The notes beneath the pieces were generated by a model that saw only the letters and a program-made list of their open reading frames with translations, had not been told where the DNA came from and ran no database searches. This document shows, in pieces, positions 42,017 to 52,064 of a DNA stretch of 64,000 bases (position 1 is the stretch's first letter; each line of letters opens with the position of its first letter). Made by a program: the position numbers and the translations under genes. Origin of the DNA: Auanema rhodensis (Eukaryota; Nematoda; Chromadorea; Rhabditida; Rhabditidae); assembly GCA_964057225.1 (NCBI GenBank), contig OZ059897.1:8184001-8248000 (forward strand), in the 5' to 3' direction.

Positions 42017-43151
42017 TTTGTAAATATATAAATAAATTTTTTATAATTTTAAAAAATATATTTGATGAGTAATCTATTTACATAAGATGATTAGAACAAA
42101 GATTGTCGCATGATGTCAAGTGATCATTGATGATTATTGATCTTCACAAATACTATAAAACATATAATAATGACTAAATGAGATGTCAAGGTACTTACTA
42201 CTGACGAGAGATATTGAGAATCTTCTTTCTTTCTTTTTTTTTGAACATGAAAACCTGTACAAATCAAATATTATTGACTAATATTCATAAATAGGATGGT
42301 GAAATCATTTTGGTGACTCAACAAAATCAAAAAATCATATGTATTGGTCACATTGTGATCAGATCAAACTACTCACTACTAATGCTTCTGAAAATGATTT
42401 TTGTTCACATTGTGGTTTCTTTTTTCTTTTTTTAAAATAAAAATGACGTCAGATTTCTAGATAGATTCTGGTATGACATGCGCACACATACTCTCACAGA
42501 CACACATATGCTCAAACACAGACATATCCTTCCTGTATGACATACGAACAGAAGAAAATAGACATTCGGCATACATTGACATAGAAATGATGCTGTGTGA
42601 TTTTCACGTCTCTCAAAAAAAATCGGAAAGAATAGTTTAAAATGTTGATAAAATACTACAAATAATAAATGTAGATACACATATTTCATATAATATTTGT
42701 GCAAATCAAATGCCGAATTTTGGCTTCTCCTTCTTCTTCGGCATCGTAATCATCTTCATCTATCCACACCTTTGACTTCTTCTTCCTCTTCGTCTTCAGT
42801 GTGTAACAGTCAAATGGCAAAATCAAATATTGACTGCTTGGGAGGTTTTTTTCTTTTCGTGTCCTCACCCCTACCCCTCTTTTAGCTTACGATCTCTTAA
42901 CCTCCAATCCAGTTCACTCTCTGTTTCTCTTTTTCTGTTTCTCTCGCAATCAGACAAAGATGATAAACCGCACAACTTGTATGAAATTCAGGCCGATGTT
43001 GACTCATGGAGGTTGGCACATCAACAGGTATGTATATGCATATATAAACCTTTGGGCAAGCGGTACATTATACTTTCTGAGCTCTTTCAGTACATTATTT
43101 CTCCCTATTTCCAAAATAATATTTCGATATTCAACCATTTTTCTTCAGATA
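42017..43151. other. Intergenic between TTR copies 1 and 2
   Basis: 1.1 kb, AT-rich on the left and pyrimidine-rich near 42720-42950. No supported gene; an acidic minus-strand frame at 42686-42868 was considered and rejected. Confidence 0.5.
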
Positions 43152-43699
43152 ATGTCATCCTCATCTATTCTCTGCATTCTTGTTGTCTCTAGCTGCTTAA
43201 TTTCAACATCAGCTCTTCTTGGAATAGGAAGAACTCAATCTGTTGCTGTTCAAGGTAGATTAATCTGTAACGGACAACCAGCTCAAAACATCAAAGTCAA
43301 GCTTTACGAGAAAGAAGCAAGTAAGTTTAGTTTTCTCTAGAATCTCATACATCATCCTTTATTCTATATTTATAATTCTATTTTTAGCCTTCGATGTGCT
43401 GTTAGATGAAGGTAAGAGTAACAACAATGGAGAATTCCGTTTGTCTGGATCCAAAACTGAAATTACTACCATCGATCCAAAGGTCAACCTTTACCACAAA
43501 TGTAACTACAATGGAGTAAGTATATCCACCTAATATCATCCATCAATCTCTTCTCTTTCAGCTTTGTTACAAGAAGATTGGAATTACCATCCCTGATAAC
43601 TACATCACCAAGGGAGCTAATCCACAAAAGGTTTACGATATTGGAACCTTGAACTTGGCCAACAAATATACTGGAGAAACAACTGATTGTCTTAACTAA
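43152..43699 (+). CDS. ttr: Transthyretin-like protein, copy 2
   Basis: Three exons (43152-43320, 43388-43515, 43562-43699) encode 144 residues. The signal peptide region SSSILCILVVSSCLISTSAL precedes VAVQGRLICNGQPAQNIKVK, VKLYE, PKVNLYHKCNYNG, LCYKKIGITIP and GETTDCLN. The intron positions equal those of copy 1 (phase 1 after the VKLYE region, then phase 0 after the NYxG motif). The ATG is four bases behind ttcttcag. AATAAA at 43820-43825 is a likely polyadenylation signal. Confidence 0.95.
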
Positions 43700-43965
43700 G
43701 CCATATGCCAGTGGATGGTATTCAAGCCTATACTTCTCATTCCATCAATCTCATGTACTCATTTGCAAATAACTGTATCATGTTTATAAAACAAAATTTG
43801 TATATGAATTCCAGGTCAAAATAAATATTTTTCATTCAATTTGTCTTTTTTTTTATTTTAAATTTATGTTTTTTCAACAACAAAAAAATCAATTTACCTG
43901 ATCTTTCTAATACAAATACAGAGATTATTCAACCTCGTCAATTTGAGTACAAAAAGTAAATTTCC

Positions 43966-44131
43966 TGACGTTTGCGATCAAGTTTTTGAACTTCAACTAC
44001 TTTTTGATGTGTCATAAAATTGTTGTAAATAAAGTAAATAGATTATATAGTTAGAGTAGTTATGGATTTATATATAAAAATTCTAAAAAAAAAAAAATTA
44101 TTACTATAGGTGACTAATCTTTGATATCTAC
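43966..44131 (+). repeat. Diverged direct repeat, unit A
   Basis: About 165 bp that realigns with 44899-45056: both contain ATCAAGTTTTTGAACTT, then AACTACTTTTTGATG, then TTATATAGTTA and a shared TGACTAAT. Copies differ by substitutions and small indels. Confidence 0.75.
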
Positions 44132-44898
44132 CAGTTCACTAAATATCGGTATGACACATCATGATTGAGTGAGCGCAGTCCTTCCGAGTCTGATGGCGTT
44201 CAAATGATTTTAAAATGTAAAATTGAGAGTTTTTTTGTAATTTAAATGGAATATTTTAATATTTCACTTAATTCCATTAAAAGATTTCATATAATATAAT
44301 GAAATTAAGTTATTTATATAAGTTCAACAATCAAATAGCAAAGAAGGCTGGGTGAAGGAAGTTTGTAGTTTCAAGTGACTCTTCATATTGCAAAATTCCC
44401 GGAACATCAGTAATATTTCAATTTGTCTTCTTTCAACTGTTTCATGAATCAAAAAAAACATCTGCTATATTTGGAAATACTAGGCAAACTTAAACTTAAA
44501 TGAATGCTTAAGTTACTTAAGATGATTATAGTTACAACTTTAATATTTCTAATAGCTAAGGACTTTCCAACTTTAGAAATTAGACTTATCAATTCTTAAA
44601 GTTTCATTTAATGATACCAAAAAGAGTTAAATATAACTTATCAACTGTAAATATCAGATGCTTTCACTCATAAGATAACTGTTCCTGTCAGTAGAGGATT
44701 ATACATTGATTAATTCTTCACAGTTTTCTTCATTTAATATATTTTAGGGACCAAATACTTATATAATTATATTAAAAATATAATTTATAATGAATATAAC
44801 ATGAAAAAAGTTTATTTTTGTTATTGTATAGTTGTTAAAAGTTTATACTTTTACAAGAGCTAATCCAGTCTGTTTAACTTTAAGGGAAAAAAATTTCA

Positions 44899-45056
44899 TG
44901 TTGTTTGCTATCAAGTTTTTGAACTTTAACTACTTTTTGATGAATCACATAACAGTTATAACCATAAAAATACAAAAATAAATAAATTATATAGTTAATA
45001 TAGTTATAAATGTATATATTAAAGAAAAATTATCACCATATATGACTAATGGATGT
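44899..45056 (+). repeat. Diverged direct repeat, unit B
   Basis: Second copy of the unit at 43966-44131, about 930 bp downstream in the same orientation. It may mark the 3' flank of a lost TTR copy; this is inference. Confidence 0.75.
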
Positions 45057-45458
45057 CTCATTAAATGGTCAAAACATCTTGAAATGTGTGCTCAATGTAA
45101 ACATTGGAGTAGAAAACAATCAAGTTTTAAAAATAGTTCGTTAGCATAAGAGTTAAATCAACTTATGAAATGAAACAATGAATCATGAAAATGAACTTGA
45201 AAATCTGGCAAATTACTCTCATCCATCCGTTCATTAACGAGAACTATTTTTTGTATTTCCTTATCTGATTGGTCATGCTTCTCTTGAAGTTTGCCCGTTT
45301 TTTTTTCTTTGTTTTTCATCTCAAATCATCGTTCTATCCTTTCTAAATTACACTCTGATTCTCTTTTACCTTCATTTAGTGTCAACGAGTTTCCCAAACA
45401 ATGAATAGATAGCACTATAATAATTGTCCTACCTATTACTCTCTATCTAACATTTCCG

Positions 45459-45490
<32 letters not shown>

Positions 45491-45600
45491 CAAATATAGA
45501 TAATTATCTTTTATTTTCTCTTCTTGGCTAACCTATTTCCATGTTCATCTCAAATTTATTCGTGTAAACAGTTCCGTTCTGAATTCATTCACTTCAGATT

Positions 45601-46209
45601 ATGATTCGCTCAGCTGTCATCCTTCTTCTTCTCGTTGGCTCATCAGTAGCTCTGTTTGGTCTTGGAAAGAAGCAAGTAAGTATCTTCCGTACATGATTAC
45701 AACAAATGCTTTTCTCTTTTATGAAGTTCTCATTTGTTTTTTCATTTTTAGGCAGCTGGTGCTAAGGGAAAGATTATTTGTAACGGAGAACCATTAGCTA
45801 ATACCAGAGTCAAGCTTTATGAAAAAGAAATAAGTATGTTATTCTTATAACAAATTCTTTCTAATTAGTATTTTATCTCTTTAGCTTTTGATGTAAAGAT
45901 GGGAGAAACTACTACCGACGAAAATGGTGAATTCGAAGTTTCTGGATGGAAGACAGAGTTTACTCCAATTGAGCCAAAAATTAACATCTATCACAGATGT
46001 GGATATACTGGAGTATGATATCCTCAATTCCTTTCTATTATTCATATTTTTACTTTCAGTTCCTCTCCAATACATGTTACAAGAAGTTCTCTGTTGCTAT
46101 TCCAAAGAACTTCATCGCCGCTGGTGAACAACCAGAAAAGATTTTCGACATCGGAACATTGAATGTTGCTGGACGATTCAGCGGAGAATCTACTGATTGT
46201 TTCAATTAA
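45601..46209 (+). CDS. ttr: Transthyretin-like protein, copy 3
   Basis: Four exons (45601-45675, 45752-45833, 45885-46012, 46060-46209) encode 144 residues. The signal peptide is MIRSAVILLLLVGSSVAL. GKIICNGEPLANTRVKLYEK, PKINIYHRCGYTG and GESTDCFN identify the family. It has an extra intron between the signal-peptide exon and the domain that the other copies lack. The only available acceptor for the last exon adds FLSNT before CYKKFS. The ATG is three bases behind cttcag. AATAAA at 46368-46373. Confidence 0.92.
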
Positions 46210-47061
46210 TACTCCTTGTTCAAACCAAGTAGAAAATTATTCTTCTTAATTAAAACAATTTACATCATGTAAAATATTTCTTCTGTATTCCTTAGACAAA
46301 TATTAGCTCATTGCTGACAAATGTTTCACATTGTTGTTAACATAACATAATTCATCGTTGCAAACGAAATAAAAATAATTTTTATTATTTAAAATATTAC
46401 TGTATTCATAACTGAAATAACATATTTGAGTCAAACAAATACAAGAGTTCTATCAATCAATAATGTATCAATAGTCATTAGCATTTTAACTAGACTGCGT
46501 GAAGTTCACGTAACCTCCGTACTTCACGTCAACAGTTATTTGTTTGAAAATATGAGGTGTATCAGGTTGTTTTCGCTGTGAGTGCGTTGATATATATATT
46601 TTCTTTGTAATTTGCAATATCTCGATCCTTTTTCTATTTGTCAGCTCAACAACATGGTGTTGTAAGTGCAAATTTAGCAATATACTTAACACATGGCTAT
46701 GTTCTGGTACGAAGAAAAAAAACCTTTTCACTGTATGCCCAGAATAAAGGGATGTATTATTGTAATAAAAAAAAATAATTGCAGGAACAAATATTACGTT
46801 CCGTAAACTATTCACTTCCACTCAATCAGGGAATTCTATAAAGATGTATCTTATAAGATTGATTGATGAGACGGTGCTTTGATGAACAATAATCTAACTG
46901 CTTTTTGCTCTTATATAATGATAGCAAAACAAGGTCGTTTCAAGTTTTTTTGAAGTAATATAGTCTTCGTTTATCAAATTGAATCATAACCTCCCACTGC
47001 CAAACTCCTCATAAAGCTGCCTTATAGAAATTATTATCATCATCGTTCAAGTATACCGAAC
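46210..47061. other. Intergenic between TTR copies 3 and 4
   Basis: 0.85 kb. A 111-codon minus-strand open frame (46486-46821) has no domain or splice context. A short palindrome (CGTGAAGTTCACG) lies near 46498-46510. Confidence 0.45.
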
Positions 47062-47610
47062 ATGAACTGTCTATATACTCTCATTATTTTGTCTGTGGTA
47101 ACTATAACTTCGTCTCAAATATTAGATTCAATTATTGATATTGTTGGCGAATCTCGAGAACAGGCTATTCATGTTATTGGAAAATTAAATTGCAACGGAG
47201 AGCCAGTTGATAAGGCTAAAATTAAGCTGTATGAAGATGAACTAAGTATGTTACCTATTTTTGTATGAACTCCTTCAATATCTTATCTAATTTAAGTTCT
47301 CGACGTACTACTCATGGAACAATATACTAATTCAAGTGGCATTGTGGATGTTCGTGGAAGTAAATGGGAAAGAGGATGGATTGAACCAAAAGTGAATGTC
47401 TATCACAAATGTGATTACACGGGGGTATGCAAAATATGAAATTCTTCAAGAATCCCTCTAATTTTTCAGAGCTGTTACCGAAAATTCAGCATTGCCGTCC
47501 CTACTGAATATATCGAGCTGGGTAATCGAGCAGAAAAGAAAGTTTTCGACATAGGAGAAGTCAATGTTGCTGCAGTATTCAAAGGCGAATCTGAAGATTG
47601 CTATAACTAG
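47062..47610 (+). CDS. ttr: Transthyretin-like protein, copy 4
   Basis: Three exons (47062-47245, 47297-47424, 47470-47610) encode 150 residues. Signal peptide CLYTLIILSVVTITSSQ, then VIGKLNCNGEPVDKAKIK, IKLYE, PKVNVYHKCDYTG, CYRKFSIAVP and GESEDCYN. It is the most diverged copy and carries an N-terminal extension (LDSIIDIVGESREQAIHV) before the domain. Intron positions match copies 1 and 2. Confidence 0.94.
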
Positions 47611-47928
47611 AATTAAAATTTAATTATGTAATCTTTACTCATGAATACTGTATATATCATAAATCAATTGATTAGACAATTCGTTTATGGCATTTTTATT
47701 GTAAGAACAAACGTGATCGTCAACTAGCAATGTCACGCACTTTACGTTATTCCGTATTTCGTTGACGTTGTGTGTCTTATCGTTCTCAATCAATATCTCT
47801 CTCTGATAGATGTATCATAATGAATGTTGTTGTTTCTATAAACTTTCTTCCTAAACTGTTCATTCTTTGTTTTTTTTTTCAAAAATCACTCAGTCACTCA
47901 GTCACTCAGTCATTTCTTCAGGACAAAG
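47611..47928. other. Intergenic between TTR copy 4 and TTC36
   Basis: 318 bp. Just before the TTC36 start an 8-bp unit CACTCAGT occurs three times in tandem (about 47887-47911), followed by ttcttcag, a plausible trans-splice acceptor. Confidence 0.6.
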
Positions 47929-48604
47929 ATGACAACTCGAAACGATGCTGCAGTTCTTAGTGCTATCCTGAATCCTATGATGCCAACCGAGGTGGCAACT
48001 GGTGATAACGTCATTCAAGCAGATGGTTTGATAAAATTTCACACTTCCATATAGTTACATTTATAGAGCCAATTGAACATCCAAACATTGAGGAGTCAAG
48101 AAAAACAGAAGTTTTGGGTGTTAAAGAAGCAGAAGCTGGAAATATTGAGCATTCTATTGTCTTATTCAATAAAGCTATTGAAATTTGCAATATTAACCCA
48201 TCGGCTTACAATAACCGAGCCCAATCTTATCGACTTCTAAATAAGACAGATGGTAGACATCTTTCAAGACACAAATCCTACTTTGAAACTCGTTCCAGAA
48301 GCCTTGGCCGATTTGGAGCAAGCTATTACCCTTAGCCATTCGAAAGGCAAGAGTGGATGTCAAGCATTGGTGCAGAGAGCTTTACTTCAGAGACGATTGG
48401 GAAATGACGATGCCGCAAGAGTAAGTGAAACAGGCATTTCAATTCAAGTTTGAACTCTTATAGGAAGATTTTCAAAAAGCAGCTGATTTGGGTTCGTCAT
48501 TTGCCAAGATGCAGGTTGTAGCCTTGAACCCATATGCTGCTATGTGCAATCAGATGTTAGCTCAAGTTTTCGAAGATCTCAAGCAAGGAAAGAAGACTGA
48601 ATAA
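47929..48604 (+). CDS. ttc36: Tetratricopeptide repeat protein 36
   Basis: TPR co-chaperone-like protein; human TTC36 is a liver HSP70-binding protein. Four exons (47929-48025, 48067-48252, 48299-48420, 48464-48604) encode 181 residues against 189 in human. [12 protein letters not shown] matches human [27 protein letters not shown] is a TPR helix pair, and [33 protein letters not shown] and [13 protein letters not shown] follow the human order. Two overlapping AATAAA signals lie at 48649-48658. It is convergent with MTO1, 88 bp between stops. Confidence 0.93.
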
Positions 48605-48648
48605 TGCTTTCAAGCAGATCTTAATGTATATTTCATAGAATTCTACAA

Positions 48649-48658
48649 AATAAATAAA
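48649..48658 (+). terminator. Polyadenylation signal of TTC36
   Basis: Two overlapping AATAAA hexamers 45 bp after the TTC36 stop, in the short space before the convergent MTO1 stop. Confidence 0.7.
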
Positions 48659-48692
48659 ACAAAAAAAAACAATTATTATCAACAAAAACTAT

Positions 48693-51326
48693 TTACATTT
48701 GAGCTCTTTCCACAGCTTGTATGGGTGTTGATTTTCGAAGATGCCGTAATAAAATAACAATAGCTTCAGGTGTTATACCAGGGATTCTAAACCTGGGTAT
48801 ATATCGTGAAAGCACAATCTGGCTCACCTGGATGCTGCAGCAAGATTCAATGGTCGAGCTCTATCAAGTTTTTCCATGCATTCCAAGCTAAGACCTTTAA
48901 GGGTGCTATAATCTATATCTTCAGGAACTACAGTTTGAGATTCTCTGTCGATTTCTGCGATCTAAAACTTTTTGATTATCACATAAATTGATCGAGAGAA
49001 AGATTAATTTAGAAAGTACCTTGCTCTGCATTCTCTGATGATCCAAAGCATAACTTCCTTCATTATATAGCCTTGTATTCAAAGATTGTAAATCTCCGGA
49101 AATCAAAGACAGTTCTTCTGGGAATGCCTGCTTTAGTTCTTCCACAGATATATTGTGTCGATGAATGAGATCATAGCCAGTCAGAACTATAAAATAGAAA
49201 TATCAACCAGAAATTTCTCAAACGATCTTGGTACCCTTTGAAAGATTTTTACTTTGCAGTTGAGGTAGTACTCTAACCCATTTAGCTATGCTCATCTTAA
49301 TATCGGAAAGAGCAGATGTAGCTATATCTAGCTGATTCTTTGATTCCAAAAATTTATTCCATCTCTCATCACCAACAGCACCAAACTTTCGTCCTTGTGC
49401 TGTTAGTCGTAAGTCTGCATTATCAGGACTGAAAAGACGCTATTTTAAAATGAACTGCTGGAAGAAGTTTTACCGTAAATGTAAACGACATTCCGCTCGT
49501 GAGGTGAACATTCTGTAAGGTTCATTCGTTCCCAAACTAGTTAGATCATCAACAAGAACTCCAATGTAAGCTTCTGTTCGCTTTATAATCAGTCCCTGTT
49601 CCTTCTTGCAAAATGAAGCAGCATTGATTCCAGCTAAGATTCCTAAAATCTTGGTACGATAACAGCAATGAGAATTGCTCACCAACCTTGAGCTGCAGCT
49701 TCTTCATAACCTGTTGTACCATTGATCTGACCAGCCAAGAATAAACCGGCTACATTCTTAGTTTCTAGGGTAGGTTTCAACTGCTTAGGATCAACAAAAT
49801 CATATTGAACACCATAACCAGGTTGAGCTATTTCTACCTAAATACAAATTTGTTTAATACAACTTCAGAAGATATACATACTTTCTCAAGACCGTTTATA
49901 CGTCTCATTATTTCAAGTTGGACTTTAGGGTTGAATGTCATAGACATACCTTGTGGATATATTAAATCTGAATCTAATCCTTCATGCTCAAGGAAAGTCT
50001 GCAATAAAATAAATTTTTAAAAATATTACTTAAGCATAAACTACTCGATGCTTTAACTGAGGAAACCGAATAACTTTGGATTCGAGAGAAGGACAGTACC
50101 GAGGTCCTGATGTATCACTAGCAACATGCTCATTTTCGTTCAAATTAGCAAGCACGATATCTCTAATAGTATCATTTGTCTCACCGAGATATGTTGGTAA
50201 CTAAAGAATTCATATTTTTAAAATATGCATAATTGCTTCTTGAAAATACCTGCTGCTCAGGAGAAAGCCAAACTTTATTAGTCATAAAAGAAAATGGTAT
50301 AGGATCAACATCGGGGGGCATTAATTCGAATTTTGAAAAATCAATTGTATTCTATAAAATTTTATATTTGATTGTTTATAATGTGAAAAAACCTTAAATA
50401 TTCTAGGTGGAGTACCGGTACGTAGCCTTCCAAGACGGAAACCCAATTTTTTAAATGAATTGGATAAACCTAATGAACTCTAAAACATTTGGATTTAACA
50501 AAAAAAAATAAAAAAATAAATGCCTTTTCTCCTATTCGACCAGCTTTCCATCGTTCAACTCCAAGAAAAATTTCCCCTCCTAGGAATGTCCCAGTGGTTA
50601 TAAGAATTGATTTGCAACTAAAAACAAAATCAAATTCTAAATTATGTAAGATATTTTACCTTATTTTTGAATTATCTGAAAGCACTACTCCATTTATATA
50701 AATCTTATCATCAGACGATTTAACCAGCAATTCTTCAACGCTACCCTCAAGAACTGTCAAATTCCGGGTTCCATTAATTTCCTTCAAATAAGAAGAACTA
50801 TTCTTTGGAAAATTAAAAAATATATGCCTTCTGCATTTCTTTTTTATATATTGAACGATCTATTTGAGCCCTTAAACCTAAAACTGCTGGCCCTTGTCCT
50901 CGATTTAAAGCTGAAAACCTGGTATGAGCAATTGCAGTTGAATCTTCTAACCTTGATAGGTAATAGCTGACTTATCGCATATTCTACTACATATTCCATC
51001 TAAGGCATCAATTTCTCTAAGTAAATGCCCTTAAAACGCTGTTGAATATTGTTAAACAAGAAATCCGTACCTTTGCCGATACCACCAAAGCTGGGGTTGC
51101 AACTCATTTCTCCAATTGTTCCGGCATTATGTGTTAACAACAAAGTTTTAGCTCCAGAACGAGCTGCAGCAGCTGCTCCTTCACACCCAGCATGGCCACC
51201 GCCTAAAAAGTGTGTATATTCATTATTGGAACTAAGCTTACCAATTACGATTACATCGAAATCAAAAGAACTTGAAAATTTCCTAATTTGATAGTATGAT
51301 TTTCCACATCGTTTAAATAATTCCAT
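48693..51326 (-). CDS. mto1: MTO1/GidA-type tRNA uridine-modification enzyme, mitochondrial
   Basis: FAD-dependent subunit that, with MSS1/GTPBP3, modifies U34 (tau-m5U/cmnm5U) of mitochondrial tRNAs. Sixteen exons encode 656 residues; lower ends from the start are 51242, 51071, 50952, 50828, 50660, 50524, 50393, 50250, 50045, 49882, 49687, 49474, 49235, 49020, 48828 and 48693. The N-terminus ([15 protein letters not shown]) is a presequence. The FAD motif is [19 protein letters not shown], followed by [52 protein letters not shown] and [15 protein letters not shown] are family hallmarks. The C-terminal [16 protein letters not shown] is the GidA C-terminal motif. Two introns (50782-50827 and 50480-50523) start with GC instead of GT. 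Confidence 0.94.
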
Positions 51327-52064
51327 TTAATTTAATAACCTACTCTGAAGAAATAATTTATGAACATAATTCTTTAGAAAAACAAACCAAATTGGATAAA
51401 AAAACTCCAAATATAATATGCAAGAAGTTGTAACAGACTAATGTTTCAAGCAAGCGCGCTACACTGATAAAATCTCCGCCCATTTACAAGTGCAACATCT
51501 TCATTACAGGTTTGACTTGAAGCCCAAAGAGTAAGGAAAATAACAAAGAAGAAACAAAGAAGATGCTTTAGAATTTTCCAAAAGTTTTAAAAGCATTTTT
51601 TTCGTTTTTTCTAAAACTTTTATTTGCCTTTTGTATTTCGGTTTTTAAATACTTTGATCTAACGCGATAACTTTTAGTTCTTGAAGAATAGTTGTTCATA
51701 ATATTGAAATATTTTTATCTCACACGAATTTCATTTTTCGAAATCTCTGAAAAAAAATCTGTAAAATATCACAGAATACTTGCATTATTATTTTTTTTTC
51801 TGCAAGGGTACAGAGCGGTTGCAATTGAGTAGCGTTACACCATAAGAAAAATATTAGCGTTAAGCTTATAGCCCTCCGAAAGCCTTGTTTTAATTTGACA
51901 ATTCGACAATCCTTTAAGTTAAAAGTTATTATTTCTTAAATAATAAAAAATAAATAAATTTATTATACTGTATTTTAAGGCAAACAATATATCCCGTGAT
52001 TTGAATGAAATGGCAAAAATAGAACAAACGATAAATAAATGACTTCGATCTTGATACAAGATAT
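51327..52064. other. Intergenic between MTO1 and LET-268
   Basis: 0.74 kb, AT-rich with poly-T/poly-A runs. Contains the MTO1 promoter and the LET-268 3' UTR; nothing else recognised. Confidence 0.5.

Larger units (their letters stand above)
43700..45600. other. Intergenic between TTR copies 2 and 3
   Basis: 1.9 kb, very AT-rich. It holds a diverged direct repeat (43966-44131 and 44899-45056) and a (TA)n run at about 45463-45490. No coding potential found. Confidence 0.6.

Noticed and set aside
42686-42868. Minus-strand acidic frame (KKKSKVWIDEDDYDAEEEGEAK) between TTR copies 1 and 2
   Set aside because: It arises from a CTTCTT-rich plus-strand stretch, has no start, donor or upstream exon, and looks like a simple-repeat shadow.
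46486-46821. 111-codon minus-strand open frame between TTR copies 3 and 4
   Set aside because: No splice context, domain, codon bias or conserved start; runs of Phe/Tyr reflect AT-rich DNA.
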